Source of the DNA: Caballeronia peredens
GTDB lineage: Bacteria > Pseudomonadota > Gammaproteobacteria > Burkholderiales > Burkholderiaceae
Direction of reading: 5' to 3'
DNA length: 64,000 bases
Assembly (NCBI GenBank): GCA_001544595.2
Contig: FCOH02000027.1
Span: 1-64,000 of the forward strand
Of the stretch, positions 9,027 through 16,841 are shown in pieces (position 1 is the stretch's first letter; every line of letters starts with the position of its first letter). The translations under genes and the position numbers were made by a program. Under the pieces are notes generated by a model. That model made no database searches. It was not told where the DNA came from and worked only from the letters and a program-made list of their open reading frames with translations.

Positions 9027-10103
9027 ATGCACAGCCGATTCACCGCCATTCTGATCGCCCTGAGCGCCGCCGCCCTCTTCGGCGCGACGACGCCGGTCGC
9101 GAAAGTCCTGCTCGGCGCGATGCCGCCGTTCATGCTCGCGGGCCTGTTCTATCTCGGCAGCGGCATCGGGCTGGGCGCGGTCATCGTGTGCCGCAGACTG
9201 GCGCGTCCGGCAAACGTGACGGAAGGCAACGGCCTGAGCGTGTCCGCGCTTCCCTGGTTCGCGGGCGCGATCGTCGCGGGCGGCGTGGCGGGACCAGCAT
9301 TGCTGATGCTCGGCCTCGCCGACACGCCCGCCGCGACGAGCGCGCTCCTCCTGAACCTCGAAGGCGTGCTGACGGCGCTTATCGCGTGGATCGTGTTCCG
9401 CGAGAACGTCGACAGGCTGGTGTTTCTCGGCATGGCGGCGATCGTCGCGGGCGGCGTCGTGCTTTCATGGCAGCCGGACGCGGCCCGCGCGAGCGGCGTC
9501 TCGGGCGGAGCGGTGCTGATCGTCCTGGCCTGCGGCTGCTGGGCCATCGACAACAATCTGACGCGCAAGATCGCGACCGCCGATGCAGCGGTCATCGCGT
9601 GCGTGAAGGGACTCGCGGCCGGAGCGACGAACTTCGGCATCGCGCTCGCGATGGGCGCGCATGTGCCCGCGCCGCGCGAGCTCGCCGTCGCCATGACGAC
9701 CGGTTTCGGCGGCTACGGCGTCAGTCTCGTGCTATTCGTGATCGCGCTGCGCCATCTCGGGACGGCGCGCACGGGCGCGTATTTCTCGGTGGCGCCGGTG
9801 TTCGGCGTGGCGCTGTCGCTCGCGATCTGGCCGCGCGCGCCGGGTAGCGCGTTCTGGATCGCCGCCGGTCTGATGGCGCTCGGCCTGTGGCTGCATGTAC
9901 GCGAACGGCACGCGCACGAGCACACGCACGAGCGGCTCGAACATGCGCATCGGCATACGCACGACGAACATCATCGGCACGAGCACGACTTTCCGTATTC
10001 CGGCGACGAACCGCATACGCATGCGCACGTGCATCTGCCGATTACTCATTCGCATGCGCACTTCCCGGATATTCATCACCGGCATTCGCACGAACGAAGC
10101 TAG
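9027..10103 (+). CDS. EamA/DMT-family transporter with histidine-rich tail
   Basis: This membrane protein of 358 residues starts at the ATG at 9027; a GTG at 9000 is an alternative. Two EamA repeats give ten predicted helices over about residues 5-285. The first helix ends in the typical FGATTPVAKVLLG, and the second repeat starts CWAIDNNLTRKIA. The last 70 or so residues are unusual, with about 24 histidines in HxH runs (HAHEHTHERLEHAHRHTH, HTHAHVH). Such tails bind divalent metals such as Zn, Ni or Co. The family exports metabolites or drugs, so the tail suggests metal sensing or transport. The stop codon overlaps that of the convergent FAD oxidase gene in a shared CTAG. Confidence 0.88.
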   Translation: MHSRFTAILIALSAAALFGATTPVAKVLLGAMPPFMLAGLFYLGSGIGLGAVIVCRRLARPANVTEGNGLSVSALPWFAGAIVAGGVAGPALLMLGLADTPAATSALLLNLEGVLTALIAWIVFRENVDRLVFLGMAAIVAGGVVLSWQPDAARASGVSGGAVLIVLACGCWAIDNNLTRKIATADAAVIACVKGLAAGATNFGIALAMGAHVPAPRELAVAMTTGFGGYGVSLVLFVIALRHLGTARTGAYFSVAPVFGVALSLAIWPRAPGSAFWIAAGLMALGLWLHVRERHAHEHTHERLEHAHRHTHDEHHRHEHDFPYSGDEPHTHAHVHLPITHSHAHFPDIHHRHSHERS

Positions 10104-11488
10104 AACACCTTTCCCGGATTCAGCAAGCCGTGCGGATCGAGTGCGGCCTTGATCGCGCGCATCGATGCGATATCGGCTGCGCGGCGCGCGAGATGCAGAT
10201 AGTCGCGCTTCTTCGTGCCGATGCCGTGCTCCGCCGAAATCGATCCTTCGAATTCGCGCGTGACGTCATAGATCACGCGATCGACGTCGTCGTGATCCTG
10301 CTTGCCGCGCTCGGGAATGTCCACGACGATGTGTATGTTGCCGTCGCCCAGATGACCGTAGGTCATGACGATCGCGTCGGGCCAGCGCGCGCGCAGACGC
10401 GCTTCGCATTGCTGCGCGGCGTCGCCCACCTGCGCGATGGAAAAGCTCACGTCATAGGCGGCGTAATTCGGGATGAAGCGATCGTACTCGCCGGGCGCAT
10501 CGCGAATCGCCCAGAAATCGCGCGCGTGCGCTTCCGACGACGCGATCGCCGCATCGCTCACGATGCCCGCTTCGAGCATGCCGCCGAGAAATTCCTCGAA
10601 CGCTTCGCCATGCCGCGCGGGATCCGTGCCGACGCTTTCCAGCAGCACGTAGAACGGATGCGGCTCGGCGAGCGGCGCGCGCAGATTCTTCAGATTGGCG
10701 ATGACGGTATCGTGATAGCCCGCCCACATGACTTCGAACGCGGACACGCCCGCCGCGAGGCTCGCTTGTGCGCGCGTGAGCAGCGTCGTGACGGCGGCGA
10801 AATCGGGCAGGCCGCACCATGCGGTGGCGGTCGCCGTGGGCTTCGGGCGCAGCCGCAGCACGACACGCGTGATGACCGCGAGCGTGCCCTCGCTGCCGAT
10901 CAGCAAATGCCGCAAGTCGTAGCCGCTGTTGTTCTTGATCATCTTGTTCAGGCCGCCGACGATCTCGCCGCTCGCGAGCACCGCTTCGACGCCGAGCACC
11001 TGATCGCGCATCATGCCGTATTTGATGACGCGGTTGCCGCCTGCGTTCGTCGCGAGATTTCCGCCGATGGAACAACTGCCGCGCGCGCCGAGATCGAGCG
11101 GAAAGTAGAAGCCGGCCGCGCTCGCCGCTTCCTGAACGACCTGCAGCGGCGTGCCGGCTTCGACCGTCATGGTCGCGGAGATTTCATCGATCTCGATGAT
11201 GCGGTTCATGCGCTCGAGACTCAGCGCCACTTCGCCGCCGAGCAGATTCGCGCCGCCGACGAGCCCGGTCAGCCCGCCCTGCGTGACGACGGGCTGCTTG
11301 TGCCGCGAACAGATCGCGAGTGCCTGCGCGGCTTCGTCCGTCGTGCGCGGACGGACGATCGCGACGGGCGTCGCGCCCGGCATGCCGCTCCAGTCGGTGA
11401 CGCGCCGGTCGCCGAATTCGTCGGGCAGCGCCACGACCTGAGCGCCGAGCGCTTCACGCAATGCCATTACCGCTTCACTTGCCGCCAT
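10100..11488 (-). CDS. FAD-binding oxidase, GlcD/D-2-hydroxyacid dehydrogenase type
   Basis: The 462-residue flavoprotein has an N-terminal PCMH FAD-binding domain (about residues 40-220) with TQGGLTGLVGGA and LDLGARGSCSIGGNLATNAGG as cofactor-loop motifs. A C-terminal FAD-oxidase domain ends ISAEHGIGTKKRDYL and ALDPHGLLNPGKVF. The family oxidises D-2-hydroxy acids such as D-lactate, D-2-hydroxyglutarate or glycolate and passes electrons to a membrane or ETF acceptor. There is no signal peptide. It stands alone. The ribosome site is GGAGACGACGC. The substrate cannot be told from the sequence. Confidence 0.92.
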   Translation of the reverse strand: MAASEAVMALREALGAQVVALPDEFGDRRVTDWSGMPGATPVAIVRPRTTDEAAQALAICSRHKQPVVTQGGLTGLVGGANLLGGEVALSLERMNRIIEIDEISATMTVEAGTPLQVVQEAASAAGFYFPLDLGARGSCSIGGNLATNAGGNRVIKYGMMRDQVLGVEAVLASGEIVGGLNKMIKNNSGYDLRHLLIGSEGTLAVITRVVLRLRPKPTATATAWCGLPDFAAVTTLLTRAQASLAAGVSAFEVMWAGYHDTVIANLKNLRAPLAEPHPFYVLLESVGTDPARHGEAFEEFLGGMLEAGIVSDAAIASSEAHARDFWAIRDAPGEYDRFIPNYAAYDVSFSIAQVGDAAQQCEARLRARWPDAIVMTYGHLGDGNIHIVVDIPERGKQDHDDVDRVIYDVTREFEGSISAEHGIGTKKRDYLHLARRAADIASMRAIKAALDPHGLLNPGKVF

Positions 11489-11601
11489 GCGTCGTCTCCG
11501 TTGATTCTTTCGGGTTCGGTTGGAATGCGATAGTTTGACGCAAATCCGGCGAGAATCACCGATGTGTTTCGCGACGCGATCCGCAGACTCTGGAGACGAC
11601 G

Positions 11602-11880
11602 ATGCAGCGCTCAGACTATGAACAGGCGATTACCCAATTGACGGGCGCGGCGGAACTGGTCGCGTCCGGCGCGACGGAGGAACTGCGCGCGCAGGCGTTC
11701 GAGATGCTGGCGTTCTTTCGATTGCTGCGGGCACGTTTAGGCGAAGCGGGCGTGCCGCGCATCTCCGACGACGAGCTCTTCAGAGACACGGCAATGGCCG
11801 CGCTCACGATGGCCGGCAGAAAGGAAATGCTCGCGGCCGCCGCGTTGCTCGAACAGGCGCGGGGGTTGGTGCGGGGTTAG
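11602..11880 (+). CDS. Small hypothetical helical protein
   Basis: This 92-residue protein is almost entirely helical and Ala/Leu-rich (AAELVASGATEELRAQAFEML, in part; AGRKEMLAAAALLEQARGL). No family is recognised. It is predicted soluble and cytoplasmic. A good ribosome site, GGAGACGACG, precedes the ATG. It converges with the 67-residue gene, and their stop codons overlap by four bases. Confidence 0.65.
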   Translation: MQRSDYEQAITQLTGAAELVASGATEELRAQAFEMLAFFRLLRARLGEAGVPRISDDELFRDTAMAALTMAGRKEMLAAAALLEQARGLVRG

Positions 11881-12080
11881 AACAACTCCGCATCGACAGG
11901 CAGCAGATTGATCCACTTCACCGCGGTGCGGCGCTCGACGCCATCGTCGTGAATGGACCGTATCATCACGCGCTGGCCGCGCGCCTCCCCGAGCACTTCG
12001 ACGATCCTGTTGTGATATCGCGCAAGCATGCCGCGTGACGGCTTGCGCTTACTGCTCTTGCGGGGAGAAACTGCGGACAT
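11877..12080 (-). CDS. Small basic hypothetical protein
   Basis: The product has 67 residues with a lysine/arginine-rich N-terminus (SPRKSSKRKPSRGMLARYHN) and a beta-rich remainder (RIVEVLGEARGQRVMIRSI, RRTAVKWINLLPV). A basic start with a short beta-barrel-like body suggests a nucleic-acid-binding small protein, but this is a guess. The ribosome site is weak. Confidence 0.5.
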   Translation of the reverse strand: MSAVSPRKSSKRKPSRGMLARYHNRIVEVLGEARGQRVMIRSIHDDGVERRTAVKWINLLPVDAELF

Positions 12081-12171
12081 TGGGAGTGACAGCGATTTAT
12101 GACGGCCACATCATAACGATGCCGGCGTCTTCCCTCAAATTTCCCTTGTCTTTACTGCGAACCGCCACACC

Positions 12172-12615
12172 ATGCGTCGAATCACTGTCAGGACATCGCC
12201 CGTTCATGGCCGGGGCGTCTTCGCCCTCGCCGATCTTCCGCCGGGCGCGTTGCTGCTCGAATACAAGGGCACGCGCCTGTCGTGGCGAGAAGCACAGCGC
12301 GCTCACGCACGCTCCGCCGCCGAGGACGGTCACACGTTCCTCTTCGGCCTCGACGACGGCAGCGTGATCGACGGCGCGCGCGGCGGCAACTCGGCGCGCT
12401 GGCTCAATCACAGTTGCGCGCCGAATTGCGAAGCGGAGCAGGACGGCGAACGCGTGTTCATCCGCGCGATCCGGCCGATCGGGATCGGGCAGGAACTGTT
12501 CATCGATTATTGCCTGACGGTCGATGGCCGGCGCACCGCCGCGATCAAGCGACTCTACCAATGCCGATGTCTCGCGAAAGGGTGCCGGGGGACGATGCTT
12601 TCGGGCCGGAAGTAG
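12172..12615 (+). CDS. SET-domain protein (lysine methyltransferase fold)
   Basis: At 147 residues this is a minimal SET domain. It begins VRTSPVHGRGVFALADLPPG, the usual opening strand. RWLNHSCAPNCEA (about 76-88) forms the SAM-binding pseudoknot, and LFIDY with Tyr113 matches the catalytic position. The C-terminal CRCLAKGC supplies the three post-SET cysteines that bind zinc with the Cys of NHSC. All hallmark residues are present, so it should be an active SAM-dependent lysine methyltransferase. The bacterial substrate is unknown; ribosomal or nucleoid proteins are possibilities. It ends about 12 bases ahead of the first ECF promoter motif. Confidence 0.88.
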   Translation: MRRITVRTSPVHGRGVFALADLPPGALLLEYKGTRLSWREAQRAHARSAAEDGHTFLFGLDDGSVIDGARGGNSARWLNHSCAPNCEAEQDGERVFIRAIRPIGIGQELFIDYCLTVDGRRTAAIKRLYQCRCLAKGCRGTMLSGRK

Positions 12616-12626
12616 CGTCCGCGCCA

Positions 12627-12655
12627 CTGCATCCCCGCGGCCCCGCCGTCCGTAT
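12627..12655 (+). promoter_or_regulatory. ECF promoter P1 (sigma/anti-sigma operon)
   Basis: CTGCATCC at 12627-12634 is followed after 16 bases by CGTAT at 12651-12655. It lies about 125 bases upstream of the ECF sigma gene. The same motif with identical spacing recurs at 14173 and 16749, ahead of two adjacent operons, which points to autoregulation by the encoded sigma factor. Confidence 0.78.
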
Positions 12656-12780
12656 GGTCGATAGAAGCGTCGCCCCGCGAAGCAATCGACATCGTCATGA
12701 AGACAGCGATCCAACGGCCAAGCGCAATGTTATATTGCGCGACATACCCAGCCCGACGCGCAGCCCGACTCCTTCTGCCC

Positions 12781-13386
12781 ATGACGGACACCACCTCCGG
12801 CAGCACTGGAAATTCTGACGCAAGCGCTCCCGACGACGCCGAGCGCCTGCGTCGCGAGCGCGTAAACCGCTTGCTCGCCGACGTCGCGACCGGCAACGAG
12901 CAGGCGTTCGCCGAGTTGTACCGGGAGACGTCGGGACGCGTGTTCGGCGTCATCGTGCGCATGATCCACGATCGCGGCGAGGCCGAAGACATCCTGCAGG
13001 AGGTCTACGCGAGCGCATGGCGACGCGCCGATTCCTTCGACCCGGCACGCGGCAGCGCGATCACATGGCTCATCACGCTCGGACGCAATCGCACGATCGA
13101 CCGCCTGCGCCAGCATCGCGAAGAACTCTTCGGCGACGACGAAGCGCCCGACATCGCCGACGACGCTCCCACGCCCGCCGCCGCCGCCGAATCGAGCGAG
13201 GAACGGCGGCGTCTCGAACAGTGCATGGACCGTCTCGAACCACAGCAGAAGCGCGCGGTCCGCGAGGCGTTCTTTACCGGCGCCACGTATAACGAACTCG
13301 CGCAGCGGCTCGCCGTGCCGCTCGGCACCATGAAAAGCTGGATTCGGCGCAGCCTCATGCAACTCAAGACGTGCCTCGAACAATGA
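12781..13386 (+). CDS. ECF RNA polymerase sigma factor (SigK-like)
   Basis: The gene encodes 201 residues from ATG 12781; an in-frame ATG 28 codons upstream lies in non-coding-like sequence. Region 2 (about residues 45-105) has RMIHDRGEAEDILQEVY and WLITLGRNRTIDRLR for -10 recognition. Region 4 (about 145-200) has YNELAQRLAVPLGTMKSWIRR, the -35-binding helix-turn-helix. It overlaps the anti-sigma gene by ATGA, indicating translational coupling. With an RskA-type partner it resembles the SigK/RskA (ECF19) pairs of actinobacteria. Its promoter motif, GCATCC and CCGTAT, also resembles the SigK consensus as I recall it. It likely drives the two lipid operons that follow. Confidence 0.93.
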   Translation: MTDTTSGSTGNSDASAPDDAERLRRERVNRLLADVATGNEQAFAELYRETSGRVFGVIVRMIHDRGEAEDILQEVYASAWRRADSFDPARGSAITWLITLGRNRTIDRLRQHREELFGDDEAPDIADDAPTPAAAAESSEERRRLEQCMDRLEPQQKRAVREAFFTGATYNELAQRLAVPLGTMKSWIRRSLMQLKTCLEQ

Positions 13387-14117
13387 ACACGCCCATCCGC
13401 GACGACGACGATCTGCGCTGCGCCGAGTACGCCCTCGGCGTGCTGGACGCGCAGGAGCGTCAGGCGTTCGAAGCGGACGTGGCGCGCGATGCCGCCTTGC
13501 AGCGCACGCTCGAAACGTGGCAGCGCAGGTTCGCGCCGCTCGCGGAAGACACTCGCGCCATCGCGCCGCCCGAGCGCGTCTGGACGCGCATCCGGCGCGA
13601 TCTGGGTTTCATGTCGCCGCAGCCGGGCGCCGGCGCGCGCAAGAACTGGTGGGACAGCGTGAGCCTGTGGCGCTGGCTGACGATGGGCGCGAGCGTCGCC
13701 GCGCTCGTCCTGCTCGGCGTGAACTTCATCGGGACACGGCAGGCGCCGCAAGCTCCCACGACAGCCGCCGTCTCGAGCGACTATCTCGTCGCGACGATCT
13801 CCCGCAAGGACGGCGCCGCGCACTGGACCGCGACCGTCGACGTGAAGCGCGGAACCATGGTCGTCGTGCCTGTCGCGCTTCTGTCGATGCCCGCGAATCG
13901 CACGACGGAACTGTGGCTCATCCCGCCGAACGCGAAGCCGATTCCACTCGGCGTTTTCGCCTCCGACCAACCCGCGACGATGTCGCTGCCACCGGAGATC
14001 GTCGCGCAGATGACGGCGCAAGCCGTGCTCGCCGTATCGGATGAACCAAGCGGCGGATCGCCGACCGGCGCGCCGACCGGACCGGTGCTCGCCACCGGCG
14101 CGATGCACGCGACCTGA
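13383..14117 (+). CDS. Anti-sigma factor, RskA family
   Basis: This 244-residue membrane protein starts at an ATG overlapping the sigma-factor stop (ATGA). The N-terminal cytoplasmic part (about 1-90: CAEYALGVLDAQERQAFEAD) is the anti-sigma K zinc-less domain that holds the sigma factor. One membrane helix lies near residues 95-116 (WLTMGASVAALVLLGVNFIG). The periplasmic RskA domain follows (about 120-235: HWTATVDVKRGTMVVVPVAL, TELWLIPPNAKPIPLG). It should release the sigma factor after regulated proteolysis or a periplasmic redox/lipid signal. It is followed by promoter P2. Confidence 0.9.
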   Translation: MNTPIRDDDDLRCAEYALGVLDAQERQAFEADVARDAALQRTLETWQRRFAPLAEDTRAIAPPERVWTRIRRDLGFMSPQPGAGARKNWWDSVSLWRWLTMGASVAALVLLGVNFIGTRQAPQAPTTAAVSSDYLVATISRKDGAAHWTATVDVKRGTMVVVPVALLSMPANRTTELWLIPPNAKPIPLGVFASDQPATMSLPPEIVAQMTAQAVLAVSDEPSGGSPTGAPTGPVLATGAMHAT

Positions 14118-14172
14118 TTCCCGCCGGGCGCGGACGAACGCCATCGTCCAGTTTTCGTTCGCCATCCTCACG

Positions 14173-14201
14173 CTGCATCCGCGCGGACGCGGCATCCGTA
14201 T
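14173..14201 (+). promoter_or_regulatory. ECF promoter P2 (DUF1295 operon)
   Basis: CTGCATCC at 14173-14180, 16 bases, CGTAT at 14197-14201. It sits 32 bases ahead of the DUF1295 start codon. It is identical to P1 in both boxes and in spacing, while the spacer sequence differs, as expected for a real promoter pair rather than a copied segment. Confidence 0.8.
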
Positions 14202-14232
14202 TGCTCTGTGAACGCAAGTTCACGGAGCCTTC

Positions 14233-15012
14233 ATGCCCGTCATCGTCACCCTGTTCATTGTCGTCGCCGGTCTCGTGCTGGTGTTTTTCGTCGCGTGGCT
14301 CTGGCAGCGTCGCACGGAAAACGCCGGCATGGTCGATCCGGTCTGGGCCGCCGCGCTCGGCGCGCTCGCGCTGTTCATCGGCGCGTGCGGCACGGGCGCG
14401 GCGCTCAATCGCGCGTGCGTCGCGGCGGGCGGCGCGCTCTGGGGCGCGCGGCTCGCGCTGCATTTGTGGCGACGCAATCACGGTAAGCCGGAAGACCCGC
14501 GCTATCACGCGTTTCGCGAACGCTGGGGCACGCACGCCGCGCGCAACATGTTCTGGTTCTTCCAGTTGCAGGCATTCATCTCGATGCTGCTCGCCATCGC
14601 GTTCCTCGTGCCGGCGTATTCGCCGCAAGCCGCGGGCGCGCTGAACATCGGCGCGGCCATCGCGATATGGATCGTCGCGGTGGCGGGCGAAGCCATCGCC
14701 GATCGTCAGTTGAAACGTTTCGCCGCGAATCCCGCGCATCGCGGAAAGGTGTGCCGGGAAGGCTTGTGGCGCTATTCGCGGCATCCCAATTACTTCTTCG
14801 AATGCGTGCACTGGGTCGCGTACACGGCCCTGTCGATCGGGCTGCCGTGGGGCTGGGCCACGCTCGCGCCGCCGCTCCTGATGGCATGGCTGCTGCTGAA
14901 GGTATCGGGCATTCCGATTCTCGAAGCGCGTCTCGCCGACACGCGCAACGGCTATCGCGACTACATGCGCACGACGAGCGTCCTGATCCCGTGGCCGCCG
15001 AAACGAACATGA
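14233..15012 (+). CDS. DUF1295 membrane protein (steroid 5-alpha-reductase fold)
   Basis: This 259-residue integral membrane protein has six to seven helices. Family motifs are WAAALGALALF, RRNHGKPEDPRYHAFRERWG and the C-terminal GLWRYSRHPNYFFECVHWVA (about 190-210), typical of the 5-alpha-reductase/isoprenylcysteine methyltransferase fold that binds NADPH or SAM at the membrane. The member function is not established; reduction or methylation of a lipid chain is likely. It is the first gene of the P2 operon. It is followed by a Cfa-like methyltransferase and a lipocalin, which supports lipid modification. Confidence 0.9.
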   Translation: MPVIVTLFIVVAGLVLVFFVAWLWQRRTENAGMVDPVWAAALGALALFIGACGTGAALNRACVAAGGALWGARLALHLWRRNHGKPEDPRYHAFRERWGTHAARNMFWFFQLQAFISMLLAIAFLVPAYSPQAAGALNIGAAIAIWIVAVAGEAIADRQLKRFAANPAHRGKVCREGLWRYSRHPNYFFECVHWVAYTALSIGLPWGWATLAPPLLMAWLLLKVSGIPILEARLADTRNGYRDYMRTTSVLIPWPPKRT

Positions 15013-15029
15013 CACGGAGAACGACCACG

Positions 15030-16139
15030 ATGAACGTCACCGCCCGCGAAACGACCGCCCTGCCGGCCACGCCCGCCTCGCCCGCCGATATGCCCGCGCT
15101 GGACGAAAGCCTGCTGATTCGCACGTGCGAGCGGGGTCTCGTGCCCGATGCGCTCATGCGCCTCGGCATGCGCGCGCTGCTGCGGCGGCGTCTCGCCGAC
15201 GAACACGCGCACGACGTCGAGCGCTTTGTCGAAGAATTGCGCGCGAGCCCGATCGCGATCGACACGCAAGCCGCCAACGCGCAGCATTACGAGTTGCCGG
15301 ACGCGTTCTTCGAGGCGCATCTCGGGCCGCGGCTGAAGTATTCGTGCGGCTTTTATCCGCGCGGAGACGAGACGCTCGCGCAAGCCGAACTCGCGATGCT
15401 CGAACTCTACGCCGAGCGCGCGCAACTCGCGGATGGCCAGCGCATTCTCGATCTCGGCTGTGGCTGGGGTTCGCTCGCGTTGTGGATGGCCGCGCGTTAT
15501 CCGCGGGCGCAAGTCGTCGCGCTGTCGAACTCGCATGGACAGCGCGCGTTCATCGAGGCGCGCGCCCGCGAGCGCGGATTGCACAATCTGCGCGTCGTCA
15601 CGGGCGATATCGTCGGCTTCGATTTCCCGCGCGGCGACGCCGCCTTCGACCGCATTCTGTCGATCGAAATGTTCGAGCACATGAAGAACTACGGCCTGCT
15701 GCTCGCGAAACTCGCGCGCTGGCTTGCCGACGACGGACGACTTTTTGTCCACCTCTTCGCGCACAGGACGCTCGCGTATCACTTCACATCGCGCGACGGC
15801 AGCGACTGGATGTCGCGCTATTTCTTCACCGGCGGCACGATGCCGTCCGCGCCGCTGCTGCTGCACTTTCAGGACGATCTGCGCGTGAGCCGCCAATGGT
15901 GGCTCGAAGGTTCTCACTACGCGCGCACCGCGAATCAATGGCTCGCCTCGCTCGATGCCGCGCGCGATCGCATCATGCCGATGCTGCGCGACGTCTACGG
16001 CGACGCCTCCGCCATCTGGTTCCAGCGCTGGCGCATGTTCTACATGGCCGTGGCCGAACTCTTCGGCTACGCGCGCGGCGGCGAATGGGGCGTCGCGCAT
16101 TTTCTGTTCGAGAAGCGTGCGACGGGAGCGGCATCATGA
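15030..16139 (+). CDS. Cfa-like SAM-dependent fatty-acyl methyltransferase
   Basis: The gene encodes 369 residues from ATG 15030, with GGAGA nine bases ahead; ATG 15009, overlapping the previous stop, would add seven residues. The SAM-binding loop is ILDLGCGWGSLALWMA (about residues 140-155) and the acidic catalytic region is IEMFEHMKNYG. The cyclopropane-synthase fold is clear, but this copy differs greatly from the classic Cfa at 18892. Such divergent members methylate unsaturated acyl chains without closing the ring, as in methyl-branched or furan fatty-acid routes. The coupled lipocalin and upstream DUF1295 gene fit that. The exact product is inference. Confidence 0.9.
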   Translation: MNVTARETTALPATPASPADMPALDESLLIRTCERGLVPDALMRLGMRALLRRRLADEHAHDVERFVEELRASPIAIDTQAANAQHYELPDAFFEAHLGPRLKYSCGFYPRGDETLAQAELAMLELYAERAQLADGQRILDLGCGWGSLALWMAARYPRAQVVALSNSHGQRAFIEARARERGLHNLRVVTGDIVGFDFPRGDAAFDRILSIEMFEHMKNYGLLLAKLARWLADDGRLFVHLFAHRTLAYHFTSRDGSDWMSRYFFTGGTMPSAPLLLHFQDDLRVSRQWWLEGSHYARTANQWLASLDAARDRIMPMLRDVYGDASAIWFQRWRMFYMAVAELFGYARGGEWGVAHFLFEKRATGAAS

Positions 16140-16726
16140 AGCGCGCACTCGTCGTTGCGCTGGTGGCGGCCGGCGTGGTCGTGGCGGTGGCGGCGTGTTC
16201 GAGTCCGCCGAACCCGAATCCGCGCGCGGAGCAGCCGCTCGCGACCGTGCCCGTCGATATTCCGCGCTACATGGGGCGCTGGTACGTCATCGCGAACATT
16301 CCGTACTTTGCCGAGCGCGATTACGTCGGCACGCATGTCGAGTGGTCGCTGCGCCCGGACGGCAAGATCGACGACATCTTCCACGGCCGCAAGAACGGCT
16401 TCGAGCATCCGGAAACCACGCACCATTTCGTCGATACCGTGAAGCCCGGCAGCCAGGGCGGCGAATGGAGCGTGCAGCCGTTCTGGCCGGTTCACGTGAC
16501 ACAACTCACGCTGTACGTCGATCCGGACTATCGCTACACGATTCTCGGCTATCCGAACAAGAAGCTCGGCTGGATCTTTTCGCGCGAGCCGACCATGAGC
16601 GACGACGTCTATCGCTCGATGCTCGGCCGCCTGGACGCGATGGGTTACGACACCGCGCGCTTCCGGCGCGTGCCGCAATCGCCCGAGCAGATCGGCTTGC
16701 CCGGATTCCAGAGCCCCGGCGATTGA
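16136..16726 (+). CDS. Lipocalin family lipoprotein (Blc-like)
   Basis: This 196-residue lipoprotein has a signal sequence ending in the lipobox VAVAAC, with the lipidated Cys near residue 21. The lipocalin signature YMGRWYVIANIPYFAERDY (about 45-63) starts the eight-stranded barrel; later strands include VTQLTLYVDPDYRYTILGY. Bacterial Blc proteins sit in the outer membrane and bind fatty acids or lysophospholipids. Its ATG overlaps the stop of the methyltransferase (ATGA), so it is produced with that enzyme. I infer that it carries or repairs the modified lipids. Confidence 0.93.
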   Translation: MKRALVVALVAAGVVVAVAACSSPPNPNPRAEQPLATVPVDIPRYMGRWYVIANIPYFAERDYVGTHVEWSLRPDGKIDDIFHGRKNGFEHPETTHHFVDTVKPGSQGGEWSVQPFWPVHVTQLTLYVDPDYRYTILGYPNKKLGWIFSREPTMSDDVYRSMLGRLDAMGYDTARFRRVPQSPEQIGLPGFQSPGD

Positions 16727-16748
16727 ACGATTGAGCCCGCGCCGCGCG

Positions 16749-16776
16749 TGCATCCGCGCGCGTGTGCGCCTCGTAT
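16749..16776 (+). promoter_or_regulatory. ECF promoter P3 (FAD oxidoreductase operon)
   Basis: TGCATCC at 16749-16755, 16 bases, CGTAT at 16772-16776, in the 115-base gap before the FAD oxidoreductase gene. This is the third copy of the P1/P2 motif with the same spacing. It shows that the downstream three genes form a separate transcription unit of the same regulon. Confidence 0.78.
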
Positions 16777-16841
16777 CTCTTGAAAAGCGACCACGTCCGC
16801 CCGGCGCGAGGAGACCTTTTGGCGTGAGGAGACCACCCGGC

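Noticed and set aside
9887-11533. A 548-codon plus-strand frame opposite the FAD oxidase gene
   Set aside because: Arg/Ala/His-rich antisense sequence without motifs; the minus-strand protein has full FAD-binding signatures.
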